Source of the DNA: Sphaerimonospora thailandensis
GTDB taxonomy: Bacteria > Actinomycetota > Actinomycetes > Streptosporangiales > Streptosporangiaceae
Assembly (NCBI RefSeq): GCF_016863115.1
Contig: NZ_BOOG01000012.1
Coordinates: forward strand, 120,009 to 184,008
Reading direction: 5' to 3'
Length of the DNA stretch: 64,000 bases
Of this stretch, positions 37,144-46,330 are shown piece by piece. The position numbers and the translations under genes were made by a program. The notes under the pieces are model-generated. The model was not told the origin of the DNA. It searched no databases and worked only from the letters and a program-made list of their open reading frames with translations. The first letter of the stretch is position 1. Each line of letters begins with the position of its first letter.

Positions 37144-38433
37144 TCAGGCGGCCTGGGCGGCGGCTTTGGCGGCGGTGGGGAGGGCGTCGGTGACGCGGCT
37201 GAGCGCCTCGTCGTCGTGGGCGGCCGACAGGAACCATGCCTCGAACGCCGACGGCGGCAGATAGACGCCCTGGTCGAGCATGCTGTGGAAGAACGCCCGG
37301 TACGCCCCGGAGTCCTGGGCCTTGGCCGAGTCGAAGTCGACGACCGGCCCGCCCGTGAAGAAGATCGAGAAGAGGTTGCCGGCCCGCTGGAGCCGGTGGG
37401 GCACGCCCGCTGCGCTCAGCGCGTCGGAAGCGGCCTGGCCGACCGCCTGGGCCGCCGCGTCCACCCGGTCGTAGACGCCCTGATCGCAGGCCCGCAGCGT
37501 GGCCAGCCCGGCGGCGCAGGCCAGCGGGTTACCCGACAGCGTGCCCGCCTGGTAGACGGGCCCCTCGGGGGCGAGGTGGGCCATCACGTCTGCCCGCCCG
37601 CCGAACGCCGCCGCCGGCAGACCGCCGCCCATCACCTTGCCGAACGTCATGAGGTCGGCCTCGACCGGGTCGATTCCGTACCAGCCGGAGGCGGAGACCC
37701 GGAAGCCGGTCAGCACCTCATCGAGGATCAGCAGCGCGCCGTGCTCGGTGCACAGCTCACGCAGTCGCCGGTTGAAGCCGGCCGCCGGGGGCACCACGCC
37801 CATGTTCGCCGGGCACGCCTCAGTGATCACGCAGGCGATCTCGAACGCCCGGAACGCCTCCTCGACGGCCGCCACCGAGTTGTACGGCAGGACGATCGTG
37901 TCGGCCGCCGAGGCCCCGGTGACCCCGGGGGTGTCGGGCAGCCCGAAGGTGACCACGCCGGAGCCGGCGGAGGCCAGCAGCGCGTCCACGTGACCGTGAT
38001 AGCAGCCCGCGAACTTGATGATCTTAGATCGGCCGGTGAAGCCGCGCGCGAGCCGTACGGCCGACATCGTGGCCTCGGTGCCGGAGCTGACCAGGCGGAC
38101 CTTCTCGACCGGGGCGACACGGGAGACGATCTCCTCGGCGAGTAGGACCTCGCCCTCGGTCGCGGTGCCGAACGAGAAACCGTGGCCGACGGCCTCCTCC
38201 ACGGCAGCCACGACGGCGGGGTGCCGGTGGCCGAGGATCATCGGGCCCCAAGAACACACCAGATCGACGTAGCGGTTGCCGTCCACGTCGGTGACGTACG
38301 GCCCCTGGCCGGAGGCCATGAAACGGGGTGTGCCGCCCACGGCGCCGAAGGCGCGGACCGGCGAGTTCACTCCGCCGGGGACGACCTCACCGGCGCGGGC
38401 GAACAGGGCCTCCGAAGTCTGCGTTCGAGTCAC
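37144..38433 (-). CDS. hemL: Glutamate-1-semialdehyde 2,1-aminomutase
   Basis: This 429-residue PLP enzyme converts glutamate-1-semialdehyde to 5-aminolevulinate, the second C5-pathway step toward heme. Signature segments are [45 protein letters not shown], and the PLP lysine in [13 protein letters not shown]. Length is normal. It is separated from hemB by the SARP cassette and from the histidine phosphatase by the accessory segment. Confidence 0.96.
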   Translation of the reverse strand: MTRTQTSEALFARAGEVVPGGVNSPVRAFGAVGGTPRFMASGQGPYVTDVDGNRYVDLVCSWGPMILGHRHPAVVAAVEEAVGHGFSFGTATEGEVLLAEEIVSRVAPVEKVRLVSSGTEATMSAVRLARGFTGRSKIIKFAGCYHGHVDALLASAGSGVVTFGLPDTPGVTGASAADTIVLPYNSVAAVEEAFRAFEIACVITEACPANMGVVPPAAGFNRRLRELCTEHGALLILDEVLTGFRVSASGWYGIDPVEADLMTFGKVMGGGLPAAAFGGRADVMAHLAPEGPVYQAGTLSGNPLACAAGLATLRACDQGVYDRVDAAAQAVGQAASDALSAAGVPHRLQRAGNLFSIFFTGGPVVDFDSAKAQDSGAYRAFFHSMLDQGVYLPPSAFEAWFLSAAHDDEALSRVTDALPTAAKAAAQAA

Positions 38434-38614
38434 GCCCCCAGCCTACGGATGCCCCTCCCACCCTTGCCAAGCACCCCGATCACGCCGTCATGATCACAAG
38501 CCGCACGACCCACTCCGCACCGAACCCCGCTCTCAATTAAATCACCATCGGGAGAGATATGACCATATTGTCCGAATTGATCGATCGGATTTCTGAAAGA
38601 CCTTCACTCAACGC

Positions 38615-38644
38615 TTGACATATCGGGATTTATCCGAATAGCTT
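38615..38644 (+). promoter_or_regulatory. Candidate promoter of the SARP cassette
   Basis: A perfect -35 box TTGACA (38615-38620) is followed by an 18-base spacer and TAGCTT (38639-38644), which resembles the actinobacterial -10 pattern. The spacer holds an imperfect inverted repeat (TCGGGATTTATCCGA). The transcript would start ~55 bases before ATG 38705. The 271 bases between hemL and the SARP gene hold no gene and are unusually AT-rich. Confidence 0.6.
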
Positions 38645-38704
38645 AGCCGCGTCGAGCTATGACCTAGGGCATGAGCGGCTGGCGAATACGGGGGATCGGG
38701 CGCA

Positions 38705-39523
38705 ATGCTTGTTCGCTTTCGGCTGTCCGGACGGGTTCTTGTGGAGACCGACGGAGACGAACAGCCTATTTCCAAAGCTCCACTACGCGGGCTCTTCGCA
38801 GTGCTCCTACTCAACGCTGGAAGAACGGTATCGGCGATCGATCTCCTCGAGAATCTGTGGGAGAACCCAGGTAGATCCGCTCCCGCTAACCTCCGCAACT
38901 ACGTCGCACGCCTTCGGGCCGAACTTGTGGCCATCGATCCGGTCCTGGCCAAAAGACTCGTCACTCTTCGCGCGGGAGTCGGAAGCTCGGGAGGTTACTA
39001 TTACGATGCCGACCCGGGGGAAGTCGATGTGCACCGCTTCCAGCAACTCACCGTGGCAGGCGGCGCCCTCTTGGCGAAACGCGACTACGGTCAGGCAGAG
39101 AGCATCCTTCTGCAAGCCTTGAGTCTCTGGCGTGGCCCCGCCGGTCAGGACTGTACCGCCGCTCCACAGCTCCGCGAGCGGTTAGCTGGTATGGCCGAGC
39201 ACTACATGACGGCCCAGAGTCAGTTAATCTCTGCCCGACTAGCTCTTGGTCATGATCGGGTGCTTATCCCGGAGATTCAGCAGCATCTTGCCAGAGACGC
39301 CTTCCGGGAAGACATCTGGTGCCAGTTGATTTGCGCTACCTATCTCGGCGGAAGCACAAAAGACTCTCTCGATCTCGTCGGCCAGGCGCGACGCCTGATT
39401 ATCGATGAGTTGGGCGTCGAGCCCTCCGATGCGCTGGGGCGATTACAGCATGCGATACTCGAGCGACGAGATGATGTGATCCGATTTTGGTGCAACTCGG
39501 CTGAGCCTCACGTTCGGCACTGA
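38705..39523 (+). CDS. SARP/AfsR-family regulator with BTAD domain
   Basis: This 272-residue protein has an N-terminal OmpR-like winged helix (residues ~1-90, VLLLNAGRTVSAIDLLENLW) and a BTAD helical domain to ~245 (GEVDVHRFQQLTVAGGALLA). This layout defines SARP activators of specialised-metabolite clusters. It contains three in-frame TTA codons (39182, 39224, 39443), rare in GC-rich actinomycetes and suggesting bldA-type control. It heads a four-gene plus-strand cassette. Confidence 0.88.
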   Translation: MLVRFRLSGRVLVETDGDEQPISKAPLRGLFAVLLLNAGRTVSAIDLLENLWENPGRSAPANLRNYVARLRAELVAIDPVLAKRLVTLRAGVGSSGGYYYDADPGEVDVHRFQQLTVAGGALLAKRDYGQAESILLQALSLWRGPAGQDCTAAPQLRERLAGMAEHYMTAQSQLISARLALGHDRVLIPEIQQHLARDAFREDIWCQLICATYLGGSTKDSLDLVGQARRLIIDELGVEPSDALGRLQHAILERRDDVIRFWCNSAEPHVRH

Positions 39524-39565
39524 TCGTCGCGGTTGCTCGCTTACTTCTTGCTGCCGTGGTCGTTG

Positions 39566-39895
39566 ATGACCGCACCGCCGCTCCTAAACGGAGATACCAG
39601 GGCCCTTGAGGTCATCGCCGTTCGCGAGCTGCTGAAACAACTGGATTTGGCCGACGCGATCCTGGCCCTGTCGGCCCCGTCCTACCAGTGGTTTCCACAC
39701 ATCAGCCAGATCTGGCTGATCGAACCGATACTCCACCACTCCGCAACCGACCTCATGGTGATGCACGAGATATGCAATCAGAACGCACCCACATGGTTCG
39801 ATCATCTTGTAGGTCAAGGCGATCGCTTTGACGGAGAACGGGCAAGTTTCCTCGACCATATTCCGCTTGCCCGCCACAACCAAGTGGAAGGGTAA
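39566..39895 (+). CDS. Hypothetical small protein of the SARP cassette
   Basis: This protein of about 109 residues begins MTAPPLLNGDTRALEVIAVR and is mostly helical, with a His- and Asp-rich centre (HHSATDLMVMHEICNQNAPT). No membrane helix, signal peptide or recognised family is visible. The frame can start at TTG 39533. It ends 6 bases before the C39-like gene, so it is translated with the cassette. Function is unknown. Confidence 0.5.
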   Translation: MTAPPLLNGDTRALEVIAVRELLKQLDLADAILALSAPSYQWFPHISQIWLIEPILHHSATDLMVMHEICNQNAPTWFDHLVGQGDRFDGERASFLDHIPLARHNQVEG

Positions 39896-39901
39896 CAGAG
39901 C

Positions 39902-40840
39902 ATGCACAAAAGGCCAATGGCTCTGGCCACCGCAGCGGCACTTGCCGTGACAGTTCTCTCACCGACCGTCGCACTCGCCAGCACCAGCGACCCCGAGTCA
40001 GTCACCCCAGACGGTGAGATCATCAATGTCGACCGTAACCAGGACAGGCCGACGAACGGAATCTCTGGAAACTGGACCGGCAGCAGCGTCCCCTCGGCTG
40101 AGACTCCCATCGTGCCGGACACCCAGCAGGCGCGCGACAAGATGGCGCTGACCATGGCATGGGAGAAGGCAGTTAAGGGAGAGATTCCGGCCAGCGACTA
40201 CCTGGCAGCGGAACAGAAGTACCACACGTCTTACGACTTGCCGTTGCCGACCAGAACCCTGTCCAACGACGTCTCCGCTCTGGCCGCCCCCTCCAGCAGA
40301 ACCCTGTCCCTGACCCATGCCCCGCAGATCAACGGCTATTTCTGTGGGCCCGCCACCGGTACCATGATGATCAAGATGGCGGACGGCGGAATCCGGAGCA
40401 AGGCCACCGGTGAGTCGTTCGGCCAGACCAATCTGGGCAATGCCTCACACATGCGGACCTCGATCAACAAGGTCACCGACTGGGGTTCGAAACTCTTCGT
40501 CACAGGGATCAACAAGTGGCGCGGCACCAATTACTATGTGCAGGTGAACTCCCCCAGCCTGTCGGTATTCAAGGCTGCAATCAAGAACAGCATCGGCTCC
40601 AACGGCATGCCGCTTGCCGCCGACACCGTCGAGTTCCAGGGTGGCGCCCACTACAACAACCACCCTAACAGGACTATCGGGCACTGGATCACCGCCTACG
40701 GCTACACCGGGAACGGCGACACCGTCAAGTGGGCCGATCCGTCGACCAACCTCTGGAGTTCGAATGGCGTCAAGGCCACTTTCACCTACAGTGCCAGTGG
40801 CTTCGCTCAGTTCCTCAAGAGCAACGGGATAGCCTACTAA
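39902..40840 (+). CDS. Secreted C39-like cysteine peptidase
   Basis: This 312-residue protein has a Sec signal (residues ~1-27, MALATAAALAVTVLSPTVALAS) and a C39_2-like domain. The likely triad is C148 in GYFCGPATGTMM, H261 in TIGHWITAYGY and D279 in VKWADPSTN. C39_2 proteins process secreted peptides or cleave cell-surface targets. It sits between the small protein and the lipoprotein, with gaps of 6 and 1 bases. Substrate is unknown, though a cassette product is possible. Confidence 0.78.
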   Translation: MHKRPMALATAAALAVTVLSPTVALASTSDPESVTPDGEIINVDRNQDRPTNGISGNWTGSSVPSAETPIVPDTQQARDKMALTMAWEKAVKGEIPASDYLAAEQKYHTSYDLPLPTRTLSNDVSALAAPSSRTLSLTHAPQINGYFCGPATGTMMIKMADGGIRSKATGESFGQTNLGNASHMRTSINKVTDWGSKLFVTGINKWRGTNYYVQVNSPSLSVFKAAIKNSIGSNGMPLAADTVEFQGGAHYNNHPNRTIGHWITAYGYTGNGDTVKWADPSTNLWSSNGVKATFTYSASGFAQFLKSNGIAY

Positions 40841-40841
40841 G

Positions 40842-42122
40842 ATGCGCACCTTCTGGATCTCGGGGTCGACGTTGCTTGTCGCCTTAGTATCGCTTACCGC
40901 TTGCAGTGCCGGCCCAGGGCAGAGGTCCAGTGAAACCGCGCGGCCGCCCGTACAGTCATCTGGGTCACCCGCGTCGGCACAGCCGCGGAAGGAGACCAAC
41001 TCCTTCCGCGTGCTGTCCGCGCTGGACACGAAAGACGCCCAGAAAGCGACTGGCGGAGTGCAGCACAAAGAAATATTCACCACATCGAGTCGTCTGGCCG
41101 ATGGCACGTACACCAGCATTCGCATGCTGAGGCCAGATGGCTCCCTGGTGGTTGATGTCGGCGGAAAGGATCAGGCCGAAAACGGAAAAATCCTCATACC
41201 TCCGAAGACTTTGGGTCTCTACAGCAGGGAAGGTTACCGTCCTTTTCCGGGTTCGGTCAGGATCGGCGCCGATCGGCAGCGGCAGATCGACAGCCTCAAC
41301 ACCAACGGACCCATAACCGCCTGGTCGGAGACCGAGAGCACGAGTTGGCCCTTCCCCCTGGACTGGAGAGTGGTCGCCTACAACGCCGCCGACCACAGCA
41401 CCAACGTGCTCGGCGATTCCACAAAGATCGCCGGAACCACCGATATTCCGGAAGCGGCCGGCGGCACCTCACTGGTCGTGGGAAAACACCAGATCTTCTG
41501 GGCCACCGCCTACCCTATCGGCGAGGACAAGCGACCGTTCGGGACCAAAATCATCACCAGCCGACCGGATGGTGAGGGCGGAATGACGGTCGTCGCAGAA
41601 AACGCCAAGCTCCCGGCCGTCGTGGGCGACGATCTGTACTATGTGCGGACCAATGAAATCGCGCCCCAGGTTCCGGAGGGCCGGTATGAGATCTGGCGAA
41701 GATCACCGGAGGGAAAGCACGACCCGGTGCTCTCCGGCACGATGCAAGGAGAGCAGACGGTCACCGTCTTGAAGGCGACGCCTTCCGGGCGATTGGCCTG
41801 GGTGGTCTCAGCCGGAGAGAAGCGCACGTCCACGCTCTTCCTCTGGGAGCCGACCGACAACACCGCGACCACGATCACAATGCACCACTTCGGCGCGCCG
41901 ACCATGAGCCTCGACGTCACCGACCGCCTGGTCGCCTGGGGCGACGGCAGCGCCAATGACGGGGGCGAGTACGTCTTCGATCGCAAGCAAGGAAAGATCT
42001 GGCACATTCACACCGAGGTGGGTTTCAGCTCGGCCCGCACGGCAGGTGACTTCATCGCCTGGTCCGACATCCCTGAAGGTGAGAACTTTGCCATCTGGCA
42101 CGTCGCCCATTGGAAAGGGTAA
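40842..42122 (+). CDS. Secreted lipoprotein with TolB-like beta-propeller
   Basis: This 426-residue protein has a lipoprotein signal ending LVSLTAC with the acylated Cys at 21, then a Ser/Pro-rich linker. The rest is made of repeated beta-strand blocks (GKHQIFWATAYPIGEDKR, SGRLAWVVSAGEKRTSTLFL) of propeller type. It starts one base after the C39-like stop, so the two are probably exported together. It is likely anchored to the outer face of the membrane. Function is unknown. Confidence 0.72.
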   Translation: MRTFWISGSTLLVALVSLTACSAGPGQRSSETARPPVQSSGSPASAQPRKETNSFRVLSALDTKDAQKATGGVQHKEIFTTSSRLADGTYTSIRMLRPDGSLVVDVGGKDQAENGKILIPPKTLGLYSREGYRPFPGSVRIGADRQRQIDSLNTNGPITAWSETESTSWPFPLDWRVVAYNAADHSTNVLGDSTKIAGTTDIPEAAGGTSLVVGKHQIFWATAYPIGEDKRPFGTKIITSRPDGEGGMTVVAENAKLPAVVGDDLYYVRTNEIAPQVPEGRYEIWRRSPEGKHDPVLSGTMQGEQTVTVLKATPSGRLAWVVSAGEKRTSTLFLWEPTDNTATTITMHHFGAPTMSLDVTDRLVAWGDGSANDGGEYVFDRKQGKIWHIHTEVGFSSARTAGDFIAWSDIPEGENFAIWHVAHWKG

Positions 42123-42143
42123 CGGGCTGACACCCGGCAATAC

Positions 42144-42788
42144 TCACTCGCAGAAGTCGGCGAGCAGGTCGAGGACGCGCAGCGGGTCGGGGAGGGGACG
42201 GCCGTCGGGCGGCCGGATCCACCGCACGGCGTCGTCGTCGGGCAGCGTCGAGGGCGGCGCGAGGACGTAGCTGTCCCGGCAGTGCCAGCGCAGACTCGGG
42301 GTGGCGTCGATGGTCGCGGGCCCCGCGTCGAGGTGGCACGACCACCACTCGTCCTCATCCTCGGGGGCTCCCCGGGTGGCCACGTAAAAAAGAACCCGGT
42401 CGCCGTTCTCGGCGACCGGGCCCGTCTCGAAGCCGGCGGCGTCCATCGCGGCCAGCGTGGCGGATCCCACGGCGACGGGTACGTCGAACACGTCGAACAC
42501 CCGGCCGGTCGGCAGGATCACGTTGGCCTCGGGCTCCTGCCGCCACCATCGCGTGAGCAGCGTGGCGTCCGTCGTGGCCTGCACCTGCCAGGCGGGCGAC
42601 AGCGGATGCCTGCCTGGATCGGGACAGCCGACCCGGTCACACGAGCAGGCCCTGCCGCCCTCGGTCAGCGGATGGGCGCCGGGACAACTCGCCCAACCGA
42701 GCTGGGCGTATTCCAACACTGCCGTGATCTTGCGTGGCGCCCGGTGCGGACGCCGTTTCGCGCGCCGGGCCAGCGGCACCCCCACCAT
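42144..42788 (-). CDS. Prim-Pol-type (bifunctional DNA primase/polymerase) domain protein
   Basis: This 214-residue protein has the Cys/His-rich start of actinobacterial Prim-Pol-like proteins (SCPGAHPL, ACSCDRVGCPDPGRHPLSPAW) and later ILPTGRVFDVFDVPV. These small stand-alone versions are common in actinobacteria and their activity is unproven. ATG 42788 has GGGAGGAG upstream. It lies between the SARP cassette and hemB. A terminator-like hairpin with a T-run lies inside the coding sequence. Confidence 0.75.
   Translation of the reverse strand: MVGVPLARRAKRRPHRAPRKITAVLEYAQLGWASCPGAHPLTEGGRACSCDRVGCPDPGRHPLSPAWQVQATTDATLLTRWWRQEPEANVILPTGRVFDVFDVPVAVGSATLAAMDAAGFETGPVAENGDRVLFYVATRGAPEDEDEWWSCHLDAGPATIDATPSLRWHCRDSYVLAPPSTLPDDDAVRWIRPPDGRPLPDPLRVLDLLADFCE
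42386..42420 (-). terminator. Intragenic terminator-like hairpin with T-run
   Basis: On the minus strand a perfect 10-base stem (CCCGGTCGCC / GGCGACCGGG) with a 6-base loop is followed by TTCTTTTTT, inside the Prim-Pol-like gene. The stem spans 42395-42420. It has the form of an intrinsic terminator but encodes protein (VAENGDRVLFYV), so it may be chance or attenuation. Confidence 0.55.
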
Positions 42789-42820
42789 GGCGCTCCTCCC
42801 CACAATGCACTGTTGACCAG

Positions 42821-43807
42821 TCAGGATAGTCGGCGCGCCACCTCGGTCGCCCAGTAGGTCAGGATCAGGTCGGCTCCGGCGCGGCGGATCGCGACCAGCG
42901 ACTCCATGATGATCCGCTCGCGGTCGATCCAGCCGTTCGCCGCCGCCGCCTCGACCATCGCGTACTCGCCGCTGACCTGGTAGGCCGCGACCGGAACGTC
43001 GACCAGGTCGCGCACCTGGCGGAGGACGTCGAGGTAGGCCAGCGCGGGCTTGACCATCACCGCGTCCGCGCCCTCGGCGAGGTCGAGCCGCACCTCGCGC
43101 AGCGCCTCGCCGACCGGCCCCGCCGGATCCTGCTGGTAGGCCGCGCGGTCGCCGAACTGGGGCGCGCACTCCGCCGCGTCCCGGAACGGTCCGTAGAAGG
43201 CGGAGGCGTACTTCGCCGAGTAGGCCATGATCGGGATGTCGGCGAAGCCGTTCGCGTCCAGCGCCGCCCGGATGGCCGCGACCTGGCCGTCCATCATGCC
43301 GCTCGGCGCGACCATCTGGGCGCCCGCGGCCGCCTGGGCGACCGCCGCCGCCGCGTAACGTTCCAGGGTGGCGTCGTTGTCCACCTCCCCGGTGTCGGTC
43401 AGCAGGCCGCAGTGCCCGTGATCGGTGTACTCGTCCAGGCAGGTGTCGGTCATCACGACGAGCGAGTCGCCCACCTCGCCGGCGATATCCCGCAGCGCGA
43501 CCTGCACGATCCCGTCCGGATCGTCGGCGGCCGAGCCGCGCGCGTCCTTGTGCGCCGGGATGCCGAACAGCATGATGCCGCCGACACCCGCCTCGGCCGC
43601 CTCATGGGCCGCCTTGCGCAGCGACTCGCGGGTGTGCTGAACGACACCCGGCATCGACGCCACCGGCTGCGGCTCGACGATGCCCTCCTTGACGAACACC
43701 GGCAGGATCAGATCGGCCGGGTGCGGCCGCGTCCCCGCGACCATGCGGCGCATAGCCTCGGTACGGCGCAGCCGCCGCGGGCGAACCTGCGGAAAACGCG
43801 CGTTCAC
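42821..43807 (-). CDS. hemB: Porphobilinogen synthase (delta-aminolevulinic acid dehydratase)
   Basis: This 328-residue enzyme condenses two 5-aminolevulinate molecules. The two active-site lysines are in [17 protein letters not shown] and [12 protein letters not shown]. The metal-site motif [13 protein letters not shown] carries Cys-Asp-Cys rather than three Cys. It follows hemD in the rex-hemACDB block by 7 bases. Confidence 0.96.
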   Translation of the reverse strand: MNARFPQVRPRRLRRTEAMRRMVAGTRPHPADLILPVFVKEGIVEPQPVASMPGVVQHTRESLRKAAHEAAEAGVGGIMLFGIPAHKDARGSAADDPDGIVQVALRDIAGEVGDSLVVMTDTCLDEYTDHGHCGLLTDTGEVDNDATLERYAAAAVAQAAAGAQMVAPSGMMDGQVAAIRAALDANGFADIPIMAYSAKYASAFYGPFRDAAECAPQFGDRAAYQQDPAGPVGEALREVRLDLAEGADAVMVKPALAYLDVLRQVRDLVDVPVAAYQVSGEYAMVEAAAANGWIDRERIIMESLVAIRRAGADLILTYWATEVARRLS

Positions 43808-43814
43808 TGTGGTC

Positions 43815-45416
43815 TCACCTCACCCTGCGGCGGGCGCCTCTGCGCATCTGGGACGGCCGGCGCGGCACCTCTCCCGCCGTGACGGCCGCGTGCCGCATCT
43901 TGGCACCATAGTCCGCCAGGGCGGCGGCGAGGGTGGAAGCCGACGGTTTCTCCGACATGACGTCGACCCGCAGGCCGAACTCCTCGGCGGTCTTCGCCGT
44001 CTGCGGGCCGATCACCGCGATGACGGTGACATTGTGCGGTTTGCCGGCGATGCCGACGAGGTTCCGTACGGTCGACGACGAGGTGAACAGCACCGCGTCG
44101 AACCCGCCGCCCTTGATCGCCTCCCGGATCGGCGCGGGTGGGGGCGCCGCGCGCACGGTCCGGTAGGCCGTGATGTCGTCGCACTCCCAGCCGAGATCGG
44201 TGAGCCCGGCGACGAGCGCCTCGGTCGCGATGTCCGCCCGGGGCAGCAGGACGCGGTTGATGGGGTCCAGCATCGAGTCGTACGGCGGCCACTCGGCCAG
44301 CAGCCCCTCCGACGACTGCTCGCCCGCCGGCATCAGGTCGGGCCGCACGCCGAACTCCACCAGCGCCCGGGCGGTGGCCTCGCCCACCGCCGCGACCTTG
44401 AGCCCGGAGAACGCCCGCGCGTCGAGGCTGTACTCCTCGAACTTCTCCCGCACCGCCTTCACCGCGTTGGCGCTGGTGAAGGCGACCCACTCGTAGCGGC
44501 CGTTGACCAGACCCTTGATCGCCCGATCCATCTGCTGCGGGGTGCGCGGCGGCTCGACGGAGATCGTCGGCACCTCCTCGGGCACCGCGCCGTATGAACG
44601 CAGCTGATCCGACAGCCCCTGGGCCTGCTCCTTGGTGCGCGGCACCAGCACCCGCCAGCCGAACAGCGGCTTGGTCTCGAACCAGGACATGCGTTCCCGC
44701 TGGGCGACGTTCTCCCCAATGGTGATCAACGCGGGCTCGGTCATTCCGGCGTGCTTGAGGTCGGGGCCCAGGCGGCCGAGCGTGGAGACCACGGTGTACT
44801 GCTCGATGGTCGTGCCGTCACTGGTGACCGCCACCGGCGTGGTGTCCGGCATCCCCGCCGCGATCAGCGCCTTGCCGATCGGTACGGCTTCCGCCACGCC
44901 GTTGTAGATCACGAGTGTGCCGGCACAGGTCGCGTGCGCGGCCCAGTCGTCCACCTGGGCGGCGTCGACGACCCGGAACTCCGGGACGGCGGCGGCCGGC
45001 GGGATGCCCGCGTAGGCCGGCACGGCCGTCGCCGGCGTGACGCCGGGAACGACCTCGAACTCGACGTCGGCCTTGCCGCACGCCGCGACCTCCTCGGTCA
45101 CCGAGGAGAAGAACGACGGGTCGCCGGGGCACAGCCGTACGACGGTCCGTCCGGCCCTGGCCTCCTGAAGGATCTTCAATGACACGGAGTTCTCCGCCGG
45201 GTGCGCCGAGACGTCCGTCGTCTCCACGACCTCGACGCCCTTCCGGCAGTGGCGCAGCAGAGAGCCGTACGCCCCGCGGTCCAGGACGACGACGTCCGCC
45301 TTGCTCAGCAGGTCGGCACCACGCAGCGTGAGGAGGTTCTCGTCACCCGGGCCGGCGCCGACGAACGCGACGAACCCGGACCGGGACTGTGGACTGTGGT
45401 CAATAGCGGGGCTCAA
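43815..45416 (-). CDS. hemD: Fused uroporphyrinogen-III C-methyltransferase / uroporphyrinogen-III synthase
   Basis: This 533-residue protein has an N-terminal SAM-dependent CobA-like domain ([48 protein letters not shown]). A C-terminal HemD domain begins near 260 ([20 protein letters not shown]) with [16 protein letters not shown]. The fusion is usual in actinobacteria and links heme and siroheme or cobalamin branches. The start overlaps the hemC stop by 4 bases. Confidence 0.94.
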   Translation of the reverse strand: MSPAIDHSPQSRSGFVAFVGAGPGDENLLTLRGADLLSKADVVVLDRGAYGSLLRHCRKGVEVVETTDVSAHPAENSVSLKILQEARAGRTVVRLCPGDPSFFSSVTEEVAACGKADVEFEVVPGVTPATAVPAYAGIPPAAAVPEFRVVDAAQVDDWAAHATCAGTLVIYNGVAEAVPIGKALIAAGMPDTTPVAVTSDGTTIEQYTVVSTLGRLGPDLKHAGMTEPALITIGENVAQRERMSWFETKPLFGWRVLVPRTKEQAQGLSDQLRSYGAVPEEVPTISVEPPRTPQQMDRAIKGLVNGRYEWVAFTSANAVKAVREKFEEYSLDARAFSGLKVAAVGEATARALVEFGVRPDLMPAGEQSSEGLLAEWPPYDSMLDPINRVLLPRADIATEALVAGLTDLGWECDDITAYRTVRAAPPPAPIREAIKGGGFDAVLFTSSSTVRNLVGIAGKPHNVTVIAVIGPQTAKTAEEFGLRVDVMSEKPSASTLAAALADYGAKMRHAAVTAGEVPRRPSQMRRGARRRVR

Positions 45417-46330
45417 TGGGCCTGCTCCCCCATCAACGTGCCGGCCCCTTCCGCGATCATGGCGGCCGCGAGGTCGCGACCCAGCTCCATGGCCGCCGGA
45501 GAAGGTCCGGAGGTGGACTTGCGCACGGACCGGAGGCCGTCGACGGCGACGACGGCCGCGGTCAGATTGAGAATGTGCCCGTCACCGGAGGCGAAGGCAC
45601 CTACCGGCGCCGAGCATCCGGCCTCGAGGGCGGCGAGCACCGAGCGCTCTGCCGTCACCGCCGCCCGCGTGTGCGGGTCGTCGAGGACGTTCAGCAACTC
45701 GATGAGATCGGTGCGGCTCGCCAGGCACTCGACGGCGAGGGCGCCCTGCCCGGGGGCGGGCAGCACCTCGTCCACCTCGAACACCTGCGAGATGTCGGAG
45801 TCCCGGCCGAGACGGCCCAGCCCGGCGGCGGCCATGACCACGCCGTCCAGCTCGCCGGAGGTGACCTTGCCGATGCGGGTGTCCCCGTTCCCCCTGATGG
45901 GGACGTACTCCAGGTCCGGTCTGAGCATGCGGAGCTGGGAGACCCGGCGCGGCGAGCCGGTGCCGATCCGCGCCCCGGCGGGCAGGTCGGCGAACTTGGC
46001 TTTGCTGACGAGTGCGTCCCGCGGGTCGTCCCGCACGGTGATCGCGGCCAGGGCGATCCGCTCGTCCGGGGTCGTGGGCAGGTCCTTCAGCGAGTGGACG
46101 GCGAAGTCGATCTCGCCGTCGATCAGCTTGTTGCGCAGTTCGCTCACGAAGACGCCGGTCCCGCCGAGCTGGGTCAGGTGGGCCCGCGAGACGTCGCCGA
46201 ACGTCGTGACGCCCACCAGTTGTACGGCTCGGCCGGTGCGTGCGGTCAGGCGGTCGCCGACGCGCCCGGACTGGGTGGTCGCCATCACGCTCTTGCGGGT
46301 GCCCATCCGCAGGGCGGCGTCACCGCTCAT
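45413..46330 (-). CDS. hemC: Porphobilinogen deaminase (hydroxymethylbilane synthase)
   Basis: This 305-residue enzyme links four porphobilinogens into hydroxymethylbilane. It shows VHSLKDLPTT, RDALVSKAKFADLP, and the cofactor-binding Cys in LEAGCSAPVGAFA. Length is normal. Its ends overlap hemA and hemD by 4 bases each. Confidence 0.96.
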   Translation of the reverse strand: MSGDAALRMGTRKSVMATTQSGRVGDRLTARTGRAVQLVGVTTFGDVSRAHLTQLGGTGVFVSELRNKLIDGEIDFAVHSLKDLPTTPDERIALAAITVRDDPRDALVSKAKFADLPAGARIGTGSPRRVSQLRMLRPDLEYVPIRGNGDTRIGKVTSGELDGVVMAAAGLGRLGRDSDISQVFEVDEVLPAPGQGALAVECLASRTDLIELLNVLDDPHTRAAVTAERSVLAALEAGCSAPVGAFASGDGHILNLTAAVVAVDGLRSVRKSTSGPSPAAMELGRDLAAAMIAEGAGTLMGEQAH

